Shown here in pieces: positions 24,172 to 32,514 of a stretch of DNA of 48,858 nucleotides. The stretch lies in NCBI GenBank assembly GCA_012959605.1, contig DUCU01000006.1, positions 1 through 48,858 of the forward strand. Reading direction: 5' to 3'. How positions within the stretch are numbered: position 1 is the stretch's first letter; every line of letters begins with the position of its first letter. The position numbers and the translations under genes are program-made. The DNA comes from Dehalococcoidia bacterium (GTDB lineage Bacteria > Chloroflexota > Dehalococcoidia > Lucifugimonadales > UBA3495). The notes beneath the pieces were generated by a model that had not been told where the DNA came from, searched no databases, and saw only the letters and a list, made by a program, of their open reading frames with translations.

Positions 24172-25596
24172 ATGATGATGATAAGTAACGACACAGGTCT
24201 GATGGCCCATCTGCTTCGGCGCGCCGGTTTCGGCGCTACTCGTGACGAACTTGAAAAGTATCTTGCTCTGGGATACGAGGGCGCAGTAGAAGTTCTACTC
24301 AACCCTTCTGAACCCAACAACATGCCCGACGACCTGATCCGTCGCTACCACGTGGAGCAATCAGAGTTGCGTGACATAGCCGGTTCTGCTGCCTACTGGA
24401 TGTACCGCATGATCAGCACCTCGTGTCCGCTGGAGGAAAAGACCGCCCTCTTCTGGCACGGATTATTCGCCACCGGCTACGCCAAGTTGAACCAGGCCCG
24501 TTCATTGCTCAATCAGGTGGACATGTTCCGACGGTCCGGCATGGGTAGTTTTGAAGACCTGTTGGTGGAGTTGTCTCAAGACCCGGCCATGATCGTTTGG
24601 TTGGACAACATTGAGAACCATGGTTCAGCCATCAACGAGAATTTCGGACGTGAACTCCTGGAGCTCTTCTCCATGGGCATCGGGAATTACACAGAGGATG
24701 ACATCAAGGAATGTTCTAGGGCCTTTACCGGTTGGACCCTGGGCAATGCTGAATATATGTCCATCAGAGCTGCCAAGGACTCCATCTGGCCCTACGGACG
24801 TATCGCCTGGCACTTTGACTATCGGGAAGAAGATCACGACGACGGCGAGAAGACCTTCCTTGGAGAAACGGGCAACTTCAACGGCGAAGACATAATCGCC
24901 ATCATCGCCAAGCAAGAATCCACAGCCCAATTCGTGGCAACCCGGCTGTTCCAATTCTTTGCCGCTGATGAAGTCACCGAATACGGAGAGAAGGCCATCC
25001 AGGCCATGATGGAAACCTATTTCTCCTCCGGCTACCAGGTCCGTGATATGTTGCGAACCCTGTTCCACTCCGATTATTTCAAGTCGGAGGAAGCCCGTTA
25101 CGCCCGCGTTAAGAACCCGGTGGAGATGGTGGTCGGCGCCATCCGCATGGCCGGCAGCTACCAAAATCCAGCCCTTGGCATCGAGAATGTGTCCCGGAAC
25201 ATGCTATTCATGGGCCAGGGCCTGCTTCAGCCACCGACGGTTGAAGGCTGGCATGAGGGCTCCGAATGGATTGACAGCGGCGCGTTGGTGGAACGGGTGA
25301 ACTTTGTCGCAAAAGAGCTGTCCAACGTCAAAAGCCCTGGCGTGCGCTCCATCATCGACCGCCTTGAAGCGGGATCAGACGCCGGGATACTTGACCCGGA
25401 TGAACTGGCTGACGGTTGCTTGGACTTGCTCGGCCCTATAGAGGTCTCCGAGGCCACACGGTCTGTGTTGGTGGAATATGCCGCACGCCTTGGTAACCTG
25501 GATCTGAAAGATCATCTACAGGGCGACCTTGCCGAGCAACGGGTCGGTAATATGCTCCGGCTGGTGGCGGCCACTAGGGAATATCAGCTGGCTTAA
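24172..25596 (+). CDS. DUF1800 family protein, cassette B
   Basis: A 474-residue protein starting at one of three consecutive ATGs (24172, 24175, 24178; AATAGGG upstream), reading ISNDTGLMAHLLRRAGFG. It keeps EEKTALFWHGLFATGYAKL, NENFGRELLELFSMGIGNYT with EDDIKECSRAFTGWTL, EDHDDGEKTFLGETGNFNGE and LLQPPTVEGWHEGSEWIDSG. It is slightly longer than the 467-residue copies because of inserts around NAEYMSIRAAKDSIWPYG. It lies 42 bp after DUF1501 and 24 bp before the NHL gene, so all three are surely one transcript. Function unknown; see the DUF1501 partner. Confidence 0.88.
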   Translation: MMMISNDTGLMAHLLRRAGFGATRDELEKYLALGYEGAVEVLLNPSEPNNMPDDLIRRYHVEQSELRDIAGSAAYWMYRMISTSCPLEEKTALFWHGLFATGYAKLNQARSLLNQVDMFRRSGMGSFEDLLVELSQDPAMIVWLDNIENHGSAINENFGRELLELFSMGIGNYTEDDIKECSRAFTGWTLGNAEYMSIRAAKDSIWPYGRIAWHFDYREEDHDDGEKTFLGETGNFNGEDIIAIIAKQESTAQFVATRLFQFFAADEVTEYGEKAIQAMMETYFSSGYQVRDMLRTLFHSDYFKSEEARYARVKNPVEMVVGAIRMAGSYQNPALGIENVSRNMLFMGQGLLQPPTVEGWHEGSEWIDSGALVERVNFVAKELSNVKSPGVRSIIDRLEAGSDAGILDPDELADGCLDLLGPIEVSEATRSVLVEYAARLGNLDLKDHLQGDLAEQRVGNMLRLVAATREYQLA

Positions 25597-25620
25597 TCTC
25601 TCCTGACCAAGGGAGCCCAT

Positions 25621-26652
25621 GTGAGCACGCAGACCAAATCTCCAGGCATCAGCTTGGATTACGTAAAAACCATTGGCATCGTCAATAACGGCTTCAATGG
25701 CCGGGGCTTTGCCAATCCCTATGACATAATCGCCGACGATGACGGCCAAATTTTCGTGTTGAACCGCTGTGACCCGGCTCGCGCCTCCGCCATCCGCATC
25801 GGTATCTGCAACCTGGATGACGAATACCTCGGCGAGTTTGGGCGCGGCAACGGCTCTGGCGACGGACAGTTTAACTGGGCCGTAGCAATGGCTCTAGATA
25901 GCCAAGGAAACCTGCACATTACCGACGAGTACAACCACCGCGTAACGACCTACACCACAGCGGGCGAATATGTTTCCCACTGGGGTACGCCGGGATCAGA
26001 AGACGGAGAACTGAACGGCCCGGCGGGGATAGCCTTTGATTCTGCCGACAATCTGTTTGTAGTAGACCAGCATAATTCCAGGGTCCAAAAATTTTCAGTT
26101 GATGGAACTTTCATCGCCAAATGGGGGAGCTCCGGCAGCGGCGATGGCAAATTCAACCTGCCCTGGGGTATCGCGGTGGACAGCGACGACAATGTGTACG
26201 TCGCCGACTGGCGGAACGACCGCATCCAAAAGTTCAGCAATGATGGCAAGTTCATCGCGGTGTTTGGCAGTTCCGGCCAAGGCGAAGGCCAGTTCCAGCG
26301 GCCCACAAGCATCACCGTAGATTTAGAAGGATTCATCTATGTGGCCGACTGGGGCAATGAACGCGTCCAGGTGCTGGCCGGCGACGGCAGCTTCCAGTTG
26401 CTACTAAAAGGCGAAGCCACGCTCTCCAAATGGGCCGACGAATACCTGGCCTCCAATCCGGAAGAAAAAGCCGAGCGGGACGTTTCCAACCTGACTCCTA
26501 ACCTACCGGCCCACCTGAACACCCCCTACCACACCTCATCCCAGACAGAGCCTTATTTCTGGGGGCCGGTCTCTCTGACTCTGGACAATCAAGGCCGACT
26601 CTACGTGGTTGAGACCAACCGGCACCGCTTCCAGGTCTACCAGAAGCGCTAA
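25621..26652 (+). CDS. NHL-repeat beta-propeller protein, cassette B
   Basis: GTG 25621 follows AAGGGAG at 6 nt; the overlapping ATG gives an immediate stop. The 343 residues form about six NHL repeats, such as FNLPWGIAVDSDDNVYVADW and GPAGIAFDSADNLFVVDQHN, with the blade ending -NRVQKFS. The N-terminus (ISLDYVKTIGIVNNGFNGRG) and the last linker (EEKAERDVSNLTPNLPAHL) differ clearly from copies A and C, while the propeller core is conserved. No signal peptide. It is the third gene of cassette B, as in the other two cassettes. Confidence 0.85.
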   Translation: MSTQTKSPGISLDYVKTIGIVNNGFNGRGFANPYDIIADDDGQIFVLNRCDPARASAIRIGICNLDDEYLGEFGRGNGSGDGQFNWAVAMALDSQGNLHITDEYNHRVTTYTTAGEYVSHWGTPGSEDGELNGPAGIAFDSADNLFVVDQHNSRVQKFSVDGTFIAKWGSSGSGDGKFNLPWGIAVDSDDNVYVADWRNDRIQKFSNDGKFIAVFGSSGQGEGQFQRPTSITVDLEGFIYVADWGNERVQVLAGDGSFQLLLKGEATLSKWADEYLASNPEEKAERDVSNLTPNLPAHLNTPYHTSSQTEPYFWGPVSLTLDNQGRLYVVETNRHRFQVYQKR

Positions 26653-26671
26653 CTCAATACGCAATTATTTA

Positions 26672-26697
26672 AGCCCGACAGGTGTGAACCTGGTGGG
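26672..26697 (+). terminator. Hairpin after cassette B
   Basis: Arms GCCCGACAGGT and ACCTGGTGGGC fold around GTGA with one internal mismatch. No clear T run follows (GATTACATTTCT), so it may stabilise the 3' end rather than terminate strongly. Confidence 0.45.
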
Positions 26698-26751
26698 CGA
26701 TTACATTTCTGCACCATTCATTCTTCGTCCATTCCTAAAGGAGCCATCGCC

Positions 26752-26898
26752 ATGAAAGCCGTTATCTACAAACGGCCATTCGAAGTCGCCGTAGAGAATG
26801 TCCCGGACCCGGAAATTAAACACCCCAACGACGTTAAGGAATCTCCCATAGGATCGCCTACCATAAAATGGTGGCATTGGTGCTGGGGACGAACATAA
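26752..26898 (+). pseudogene. Zinc alcohol dehydrogenase N-terminal remnant
   Basis: ATG 26752, with AAGGAG upstream, opens MKAVIYKRPFEVAVENVPDP and EIKHPNDV, the start of glutathione-independent formaldehyde dehydrogenase-like zinc alcohol dehydrogenases (about 390 residues when intact). Similarity ends after about 28 residues and the frame stops at 26898, so only 48 codons remain. In another frame the next 140 bp read SHRIAYHKMVALVLGTNII continuing to a TAA at 26980, which looks like the C-terminal end of a different protein that I cannot name. This points to a deletion joining two gene ends. Confidence 0.6.
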
Positions 26899-27010
26899 TT
26901 CGCAAAGAATTGGGCTTGGCTGAAGTGCCCGTGCGAACTGCAGATCCGCTTTACTCCTTCAGTGGTCCGATCACTTAAACCCTTCTCAAGCAAATTTAGG
27001 AGGCTGATCC

Positions 27011-27934
27011 ATGCGTATCGCAATTCCGGACTTGATATCGAACTCTTATTTCCCTGCAGTGGCGGCGGTTGAACTCGGATTTTTCAAAGCGGAGGGTTTA
27101 GACGCTGAACTGGAATTGATATTTCCCGTCCCGAAAACCATGGAAGACCTGCGGGACGGCAAGTTGGACTTCGTGGCCGGCGCTGCCCACGCCACCCTGC
27201 AGGCGTTTCCCAATTGGAAGGGCGCCAAACTACTGGCAACCTTGGCCCAAAACACCTACTGGATGCTGGTGCTCCGATCTGATTTGAACGTAGAGATGGG
27301 CGATGTGGAAGCGGTGAAAGGCCTTAGGATTGGGGCTGCACCCGGTCCGGATTCAACCATCCGGCAACTTTTGGTTGAATCTGGAATCGACCTTGAAAAG
27401 GACAAAGTGTGGGTTGGTCCTGTTCCAGGATCCACCGGGGCTGGCGTTTCTTTTGGAGTAAACGCAGCCAAAGCCTTGGAAGAAGGCGTTATCGACGGAT
27501 TCTGGGCCAACGCCATGGGCAGCGAGGTGGCCGTCCGAAGCGGAATTGGCACCGTAGTGCTCGACGCCAGGCGCGGCATCTGCCCTCCGGCTGCGGTGCA
27601 CTATACATTTCCGGCGCTTGTCACATCCGACAAAGTAATCGAAAAAGACCCGGAGAGCGTGCGTGCTGCCATCAGGGCAATCGTGAAAGTTCAAAAGGCT
27701 CTCAAGGAAGACCCTTCCCGGGCGACCGCAGTTGGGGAGAAACTATTTCCGGCCATGGAGGCGTCAATGATTGCCGGTCTGATCGAAAGAGACCTGCCTT
27801 TTTACGACCCCATGATTTCCGAAGATAAAGTAAACGGCATGAACGGGTTTGCCAAAGAGATAGGACTTCTAACGGAGACCGTTACCTACGATCAAGTTGT
27901 GGCCACGGAATTTATCAGCCTCTGGACCGAGTAG
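27011..27934 (+). CDS. NMT1/THI5-like (NitT/TauT-type) substrate-binding protein without signal peptide
   Basis: The 307-residue protein follows the periplasmic-binding-protein type 2 pattern of the NMT1/SsuA family: SNSYFPAVAAVELGFFKAEGLDAEL, MEDLRDGKLDFVAGAAHATLQAF, LATLAQNTYWMLVLRSDL, KGLRIGAAPGPDSTIRQLL and ALEEGVIDGFWANAMGSEVAV. Such proteins deliver pyrimidine precursors, sulfonates, nitrate or aromatic acids to ABC importers. Here the Met at 27011 (AGGAGG upstream) leads straight into the first strand with no export signal, and no permease or ATPase lies nearby. It may be cytosolic, a ligand sensor or enzyme-like, or truncated at its N-terminus. It is convergent with the CoA-transferase pair. 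Confidence 0.75.
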   Translation: MRIAIPDLISNSYFPAVAAVELGFFKAEGLDAELELIFPVPKTMEDLRDGKLDFVAGAAHATLQAFPNWKGAKLLATLAQNTYWMLVLRSDLNVEMGDVEAVKGLRIGAAPGPDSTIRQLLVESGIDLEKDKVWVGPVPGSTGAGVSFGVNAAKALEEGVIDGFWANAMGSEVAVRSGIGTVVLDARRGICPPAAVHYTFPALVTSDKVIEKDPESVRAAIRAIVKVQKALKEDPSRATAVGEKLFPAMEASMIAGLIERDLPFYDPMISEDKVNGMNGFAKEIGLLTETVTYDQVVATEFISLWTE

Positions 27935-27955
27935 CTTCAGCAGCGCTTGGATCCG

Positions 27956-29227
27956 CTAGATAGCCCCGGTCTTCTGCAACGCTTCCAGACCGGTCTTGGA
28001 AATGCCCAACTCGCCACCTAGTATTTCCTCATTGTGCTCGCCAATTAGCGGTGCGCGACGAGTTATGCGCCAGGGCGAGGCGTTGTAGATGGCCGCCCCG
28101 CCAGGATAGGTAAACTCCTGGCCCAACTCTGGGTGCTCCACAGACACGAAAAACTCCCGGTCTTCTAGGTGCGGGTCGCCCATGATCTCTTCCATGGTGC
28201 GAACCGCTCCCCAGGGGAAGTTCAGTTCTTGCCCGCCTTCATAGGCTTCCACCAGCGGCATGTTGGCAAAGAAGTTTTTCAGGACGTCAGCGAAATGCTG
28301 GCCCGCTTCCTCAACTACCTTCAGGTCTTGGTACTTGTCATCCAAGAGGTCATCCGCCAGCCCGTGCTCGTCCATCCACGATGCCAGAACCTTGATTCTG
28401 GCCGGGGTGAGGTTGCTACCCGAACGGGTGGTGTTGATAAAGCCGCCGTCATTGGTGGCATGCTGGATGCCAGGGGACATGTCAACGGATGCATGCCGAC
28501 CGGTATGTCGACGCACCACGTCACCAGTTGAGAGGTAGATCGCGATCGCGCCCTCGGTGGTCAGTGAGCAGGCTTCGTGGACTGAAACATCGATGTATTG
28601 CCCTTCTCCGGTGAAATCCCGGTGGTAGAGCGCGCCCATAATCCCAATGTACGCGTAGTGGCTGGCGATATGCCAGGCGTTGCCGCCACCAGGCGCGATG
28701 GGCGGAGCGTCGGGTATGTCTTCCACGTCATATCCAGATGATGCCATCTGCCCGCCCGCTCCCAGATGCAACAGATCGGTTGTCTTGTAGTCTCGCCAGG
28801 GACCGTCCTGCCCAAAGGGCGTAACCGAACACATGATCAGTCCCGGGTTGTTCTCCGATAGCGCCTCGTACCCCAAGCCGATACTTGGTAGGTAACCGGC
28901 AGGGAAGCTCTCTAGAATCAGAGTCGCTGTGGCGGCGAGTTTCTTGAAGACTTCTTGTCCCTCGGGCAGGGTGATATCCAAGGTCAAACCCCGTTTCGAG
29001 GTGTTGTAATGCCAGAAGTAAAGGCTGCGCTCCAGGTGTTCTTCGTCTTTTAGGAACGGGCCAACCTTCCGGGTTTCTTGTCCGCCCGGCGGTTCAATCT
29101 TAATCACATCTGCGCCCAGGTCGGCCATTAACTTGCCGCAGAATTGGGCGTGCTCACCGGTCAGTTCCAGGACCCGCACACCAGCCAAAGGGCCTGGCAG
29201 ATTATTTTCAGTATTGGTCGAGGTCAT
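27956..29227 (-). CDS. Family III (CaiB/BaiF) CoA-transferase, subunit lacking the catalytic Asp
   Basis: The 423-residue protein has the CaiB/BaiF fold: LAGVRVLELTGEHAQFCGKL, LGADVIKIEPPGGQETRKVG, LILESFPAGYLPSIGLGYEAL, and the end RRAPLIGEHNEEILGGELGI. In active members an Asp before the IGxxxAL helix carries the acyl group. Aligned by eye from the ALxHR anchor, this protein has His186 there (GNAWHIASHYAYIG). Its ATG overlaps the stop of the upstream CoA-transferase gene by 4 bp (ATGA), indicating translational coupling. By analogy with benzylsuccinate CoA-transferase (BbsEF), it may be the non-catalytic subunit of a heteromer. Confidence 0.85.
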   Translation of the reverse strand: MTSTNTENNLPGPLAGVRVLELTGEHAQFCGKLMADLGADVIKIEPPGGQETRKVGPFLKDEEHLERSLYFWHYNTSKRGLTLDITLPEGQEVFKKLAATATLILESFPAGYLPSIGLGYEALSENNPGLIMCSVTPFGQDGPWRDYKTTDLLHLGAGGQMASSGYDVEDIPDAPPIAPGGGNAWHIASHYAYIGIMGALYHRDFTGEGQYIDVSVHEACSLTTEGAIAIYLSTGDVVRRHTGRHASVDMSPGIQHATNDGGFINTTRSGSNLTPARIKVLASWMDEHGLADDLLDDKYQDLKVVEEAGQHFADVLKNFFANMPLVEAYEGGQELNFPWGAVRTMEEIMGDPHLEDREFFVSVEHPELGQEFTYPGGAAIYNASPWRITRRAPLIGEHNEEILGGELGISKTGLEALQKTGAI

Positions 29228-30591
29228 TTTCTCGCCTCTTCAATCGCCTGTTCAACGTAGGGGAACTTGGGAGTTGTTTCCGGCCAGAACACGCCTTCGT
29301 CGTAGCCTTCCAGCAGTTCCGCGTTACTCATACCCAGCAGGTCGCCCATGATGCTCGTGGTGTGCTGTCCAATCATTGGTGGCGGACCTTTCACGGCAAT
29401 TTTATTGCCGTCCAGACGGAAGGGAGCGCCTTGGAACTTCCAATCACCCAACATGGGGTGATTCACCTCGGTGAACATGCCTCGGTGGCGAAGCTGAGGG
29501 TCGTTCTCAACACGGTCTTCAGAGCTCTGCACCGGCATGGCCCGCACACCGGCAGCCTGGCACACGTCAGCCAGTTCGTACTTGGCCAAAGTGCTGGTCC
29601 ATTCCTCTATGCCTTTGTCCATCTCGTCCTGGTTGGCCAGACGACCTTTCAGGGTCGAGAATTTGCTATCTTTGGCCCAAGCTGGGCTGCCTAGGACTTC
29701 AATTAGAGTGGTCCATTCGTCATCAGAAAGGCAGGCGATGACACACCAATCGTTGTAGCCGCCGCCAAGCGTGCGGTAAGCGTTGTGGGGGGCGGCGATG
29801 GGGCCGCGGTAGTTGTTCATCACCGGAGCGCCAGGCCAGACCGTCCGATTACCGGGTGGATAGCCTTTCCGCCGTGACTCCCGGCCGTTAATTGACTTAT
29901 CCAAGAACGCCGAGCCGGTGAGGGTGATGCCGGTAATCATTTGGGACAGGTCAACGTGCTGGCCTTGACCAGTGTTATTGCGGTGCTTGAGGGCGGTCAG
30001 CGCGCACATTGCGCCGTACATTCCGCCGGTGTCATCCAGGTAAGACCAGCCCCAACCGGCGGGTTGTTCGCCGGGCAGGCCAGACAGATGGGTAAGCCCA
30101 GACAACGCCTGAGCGGCCGGCCCCATTGTGCCAAAGTAGTGTTGGCGTCCCGTCTGACCAAAACCAGCCATGGAGACATAGACGACGTCCGGTCGCAGTT
30201 TCTTCAGTTCCTCGTAACCCAAGCCCCAACGCGACATGATACGTGAGCTAAAATTCTCGATGACCACGTCGGAGACCGAGATCAGACTCTTGATGGCGTC
30301 CAGGCCCTTGGGATGGCGGACGTTAATCGAGAGGCCCAACTTCCCTGCGTTGGTGTCGGCAAACTGGCCGGTGGAGTTTGGTCCCGGCTCCACACCCGGA
30401 GGCACGGTGAACCGGTTCAGCCGAAGCATGTCCATGTTCTCCGGCCACTCTACCTTGATTACTTCCGCGCCCAAGGTGGCCAGCCAGCGGGCTGCCCACG
30501 GTCCTGCCCGGACCCAAGTGAAGTCCACGACGCGGACTCCCTCCAGTGGTTTGTCTTTGCGACGCTTGCCGTTCTGATTGTCAGCCTGCAT
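29224..30591 (-). CDS. Family III (CaiB/BaiF) CoA-transferase, catalytic-type subunit
   Basis: The 455-residue protein begins LEGVRVVDFTWVRAGPWAAR and LGAEVIKVEWPENMDMLR, has VVIENFSSRIMSRWGLGYEE and VYVSMAGFGQTGRQHYFG, and keeps the catalytic Asp in WSYLDDTGGMYGAMCALTAL (D186/D187). GQGQHVDLSQ follows. Such enzymes move CoA between carboxylic acids (formyl/oxalate, carnitine, benzylsuccinate, mesaconate types). The ATG at 30591 follows GAGGA. Gene order HAD, then this gene and its Asp-less partner downstream, with thiolase and DUF35 further upstream on the same strand, suggests a CoA-thioester degradation module. Substrate unknown. Confidence 0.88.
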   Translation of the reverse strand: MQADNQNGKRRKDKPLEGVRVVDFTWVRAGPWAARWLATLGAEVIKVEWPENMDMLRLNRFTVPPGVEPGPNSTGQFADTNAGKLGLSINVRHPKGLDAIKSLISVSDVVIENFSSRIMSRWGLGYEELKKLRPDVVYVSMAGFGQTGRQHYFGTMGPAAQALSGLTHLSGLPGEQPAGWGWSYLDDTGGMYGAMCALTALKHRNNTGQGQHVDLSQMITGITLTGSAFLDKSINGRESRRKGYPPGNRTVWPGAPVMNNYRGPIAAPHNAYRTLGGGYNDWCVIACLSDDEWTTLIEVLGSPAWAKDSKFSTLKGRLANQDEMDKGIEEWTSTLAKYELADVCQAAGVRAMPVQSSEDRVENDPQLRHRGMFTEVNHPMLGDWKFQGAPFRLDGNKIAVKGPPPMIGQHTTSIMGDLLGMSNAELLEGYDEGVFWPETTPKFPYVEQAIEEARK

Positions 30592-30635
30592 GGTCCTCGA
30601 TCAGCCTTGAATCAATATTTTAGGGTTTTGCTGTA

Positions 30636-30980
30636 TTACTTGAGCCAGGGCTCTGAAACAGCTTCGTCGGGCCAGAAGAATTCGAATCCTGCGGCCAACG
30701 CATATTGCTTATCGAGGTCTTCTCGGTCTCCTATGTGGTAGTAGACATCGGCCTCGAATTTGGCTTTAACATCGGACAGTTGGTGTTTGGAAACAGCAAA
30801 GTCATAGGCAATACCATGCTTTTCCCAAATAGCTCGCTGTCCACTGATGGGACGGTCAGAGCAACTGCCGACGATTATCCCTGCCTCTTGGGTCTTGCGG
30901 ACTAATTCCATGGTCAGTACGCCAGGAGGATCACCCACCTCCAGAGTACCGTCGATATCGAAACTTATGAGTATAGCCAA
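30636..30980 (-). CDS. HAD-superfamily hydrolase, short form
   Basis: A 114-residue protein with HAD motif I FDIDGTLE (Asp8 and Asp10), motif II region VGSCSDRP, and a late GDREDLDKQYALAAG with the acidic motif IV. It is shorter than most HAD phosphatases and lacks a cap domain, so it resembles minimal C0 members. The start is TTG 30980; an in-frame TGA lies a few codons upstream and GAGGAGAG sits about 12 nt away. It is encoded between the thiolase and CoA-transferase genes on the same strand, 44 bp before the latter. A phosphatase or housekeeping role is likely. Confidence 0.75.
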   Translation of the reverse strand: MAILISFDIDGTLEVGDPPGVLTMELVRKTQEAGIIVGSCSDRPISGQRAIWEKHGIAYDFAVSKHQLSDVKAKFEADVYYHIGDREDLDKQYALAAGFEFFWPDEAVSEPWLK

Positions 30981-31038
30981 GTGGGTTCATCTCTCCTCAA
31001 ATTTGGTGCGTTTGGGAGTGAATGCTTTGTGAGCACTC

Positions 31039-31082
31039 GCCCCCACCCTAACCTTCCCCCTTGCGAGGGGAAAGGGATTTTA
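31039..31082. repeat. REP-like palindromic intergenic element
   Basis: Plus-strand CCCCCACCCTAACC is followed by CTTCCCCCTTGCGAGGGGAAAGG, whose arms CCTTCCCCC and GGGGAAAGG pair with one G-U around TTGCGA. This CCCTAACC plus palindrome form is a widely scattered intergenic repeat type in bacterial genomes. Only one copy is in the window, so repetition here is inferred. Confidence 0.4.
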
Positions 31083-31107
31083 GTTGCTCTTGGTTGATTG
31101 GGTTCGG

Positions 31108-32439
31108 TTAGTCTGGGGTTGCGCTCCACACTGTGAAGTTGCCACCCATGGGCATGGGACCACCCGATACGCCAATCTCAGGCTTCACACCGGTTATGGT
31201 GCGGGCTCCGGCCCTCCCCTGTATCTGCTGGATGCAGTCTGTGTGCATCCAGAACCGGCTGCGGCCACTGCCAATGTTGCCGCCGCTGGGAAGAACTGGG
31301 TCTGGCCCCTCGATGCTGATGTCTTTCTGGTAGAAGTCCAGCGCGTCTCCGTTCTGCATCCCCCGGTAGCGGAGGCCTTCCAAATGGAACTGGTGGAACA
31401 GTGCGAAGCCGTCGTACATATTCTCAAAAGAAAGGTCGGCAGCGGTGATTCCAGCGCCCTCATAGATCTTGCGACCTGTTGACGCGGTTTCCGCTTCAAC
31501 CTCATCCAGGGTTGGTAGAATGCTGCGCTGGGTGCCTCTGCTCGAGGCATGGTTGATGATATAAACGGGCTTCTGCTTCATGTCCTTAGCGCGCTCGGCG
31601 GTGGTGAACAGGTAAGCGCCAGAAACCATGATTGGAATGTCGTTATCAAATAGATTCGCCGGTTTGGCGATCCAACGGGCGTTCAGGTAGTCCTCTTCCG
31701 TCAGATGCTCTGGCCGGTGCTGGGCCCAATAGCCTTCCGGGAACAGCAGGCCGTTGCGCCTGGAGTTCGACATGAACGGGGCCATCATATCGTGGGATTT
31801 GCCGTACTTGCGGCAGTACTCGGCAAATTGTAGAGCCGTACCATAGGAGCCAGGAGCGCCCCAAAGTGTGCGACCCGGAGCCATGGCAAAGCTGCCTGGA
31901 ACGGACTCTGAAGCGCTGATACCGGCCTGGTTGTAGCGGCCTTCCAGGTTGTGCCAGCTCTTGAGCACCAGGCAAGTGTGAGTACGGCCTTCGCCAACGG
32001 CCTGAGCCGCCACGACGATGGCATGAGACATACAGCCGGGGCCATACATGGTGAACTTAACGTTCGATAGCTCCGGCATGTTCTTCAGAATCCACTCGGC
32101 GCTCAGCTTGGCGATACCGTCCAATGGGTCGTCGGTCTGGTTGTAAGCGTTAACCACATCCATTGGGATGGGGTCGCCTTCCGGCCAGTGCGCGCCGGTG
32201 GTGGTTACGGGGTCAAGCACCAGACCATCGATCTGGCTCGGGTCAACGCCGGCGTCTGCAATCGCCTGTCTCAGTGCAAAGATGCTATTGGCGCCCATGG
32301 TGTTTTCGGCGGTTCCGTCCCAGCGTCTGGTAGTTGGCGAGTGGCCAACACCGACGGCTGCTACTTTGCCTTTATGTTCCCAGACTCCCAGCCCCTCGGT
32401 TGTTCGGTACATGGAAGCTGGAGCATTTTCTGTAGCCAT
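31108..32439 (-). CDS. SCP2-type thiolase/lipid-transfer protein
   Basis: The 443-residue protein has the thiolase fold: KVAAVGVGHSPTTRRWDG at the start, LRQAIADAGVDPSQIDGLVL, MYGPGCMSHAIVVAAQAVGEG, where Cys136 sits at the nucleophile position, LSFENMYDGFALFHQFHLEGL, and GGNIGSGRSRFWMHTDCIQQIQGRAG near the end. This branch (SCP2-thiolase, Ltp-like) works with a separately encoded DUF35 protein, which is the next gene upstream here (32515). Known pairs are BbsB/BbsA (benzoylsuccinyl-CoA thiolase) and Ltp2/ChsH2 (steroid side-chain retro-aldolase). AGGAG precedes ATG 32439. Confidence 0.88.
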   Translation of the reverse strand: MATENAPASMYRTTEGLGVWEHKGKVAAVGVGHSPTTRRWDGTAENTMGANSIFALRQAIADAGVDPSQIDGLVLDPVTTTGAHWPEGDPIPMDVVNAYNQTDDPLDGIAKLSAEWILKNMPELSNVKFTMYGPGCMSHAIVVAAQAVGEGRTHTCLVLKSWHNLEGRYNQAGISASESVPGSFAMAPGRTLWGAPGSYGTALQFAEYCRKYGKSHDMMAPFMSNSRRNGLLFPEGYWAQHRPEHLTEEDYLNARWIAKPANLFDNDIPIMVSGAYLFTTAERAKDMKQKPVYIINHASSRGTQRSILPTLDEVEAETASTGRKIYEGAGITAADLSFENMYDGFALFHQFHLEGLRYRGMQNGDALDFYQKDISIEGPDPVLPSGGNIGSGRSRFWMHTDCIQQIQGRAGARTITGVKPEIGVSGGPMPMGGNFTVWSATPD

Positions 32440-32514
32440 AGTTAACTCCTGTGCGGGGTATTTCCTGTTCGGGGGTATTTATTAAGCGTATTTAGTAATT
32501 TAATCTAGGAAAGG

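Noticed and set aside
31039-31082. CRISPR repeat or terminator
   Set aside because: Only one copy is present and there is no T run; it fits a REP-like intergenic palindrome better.
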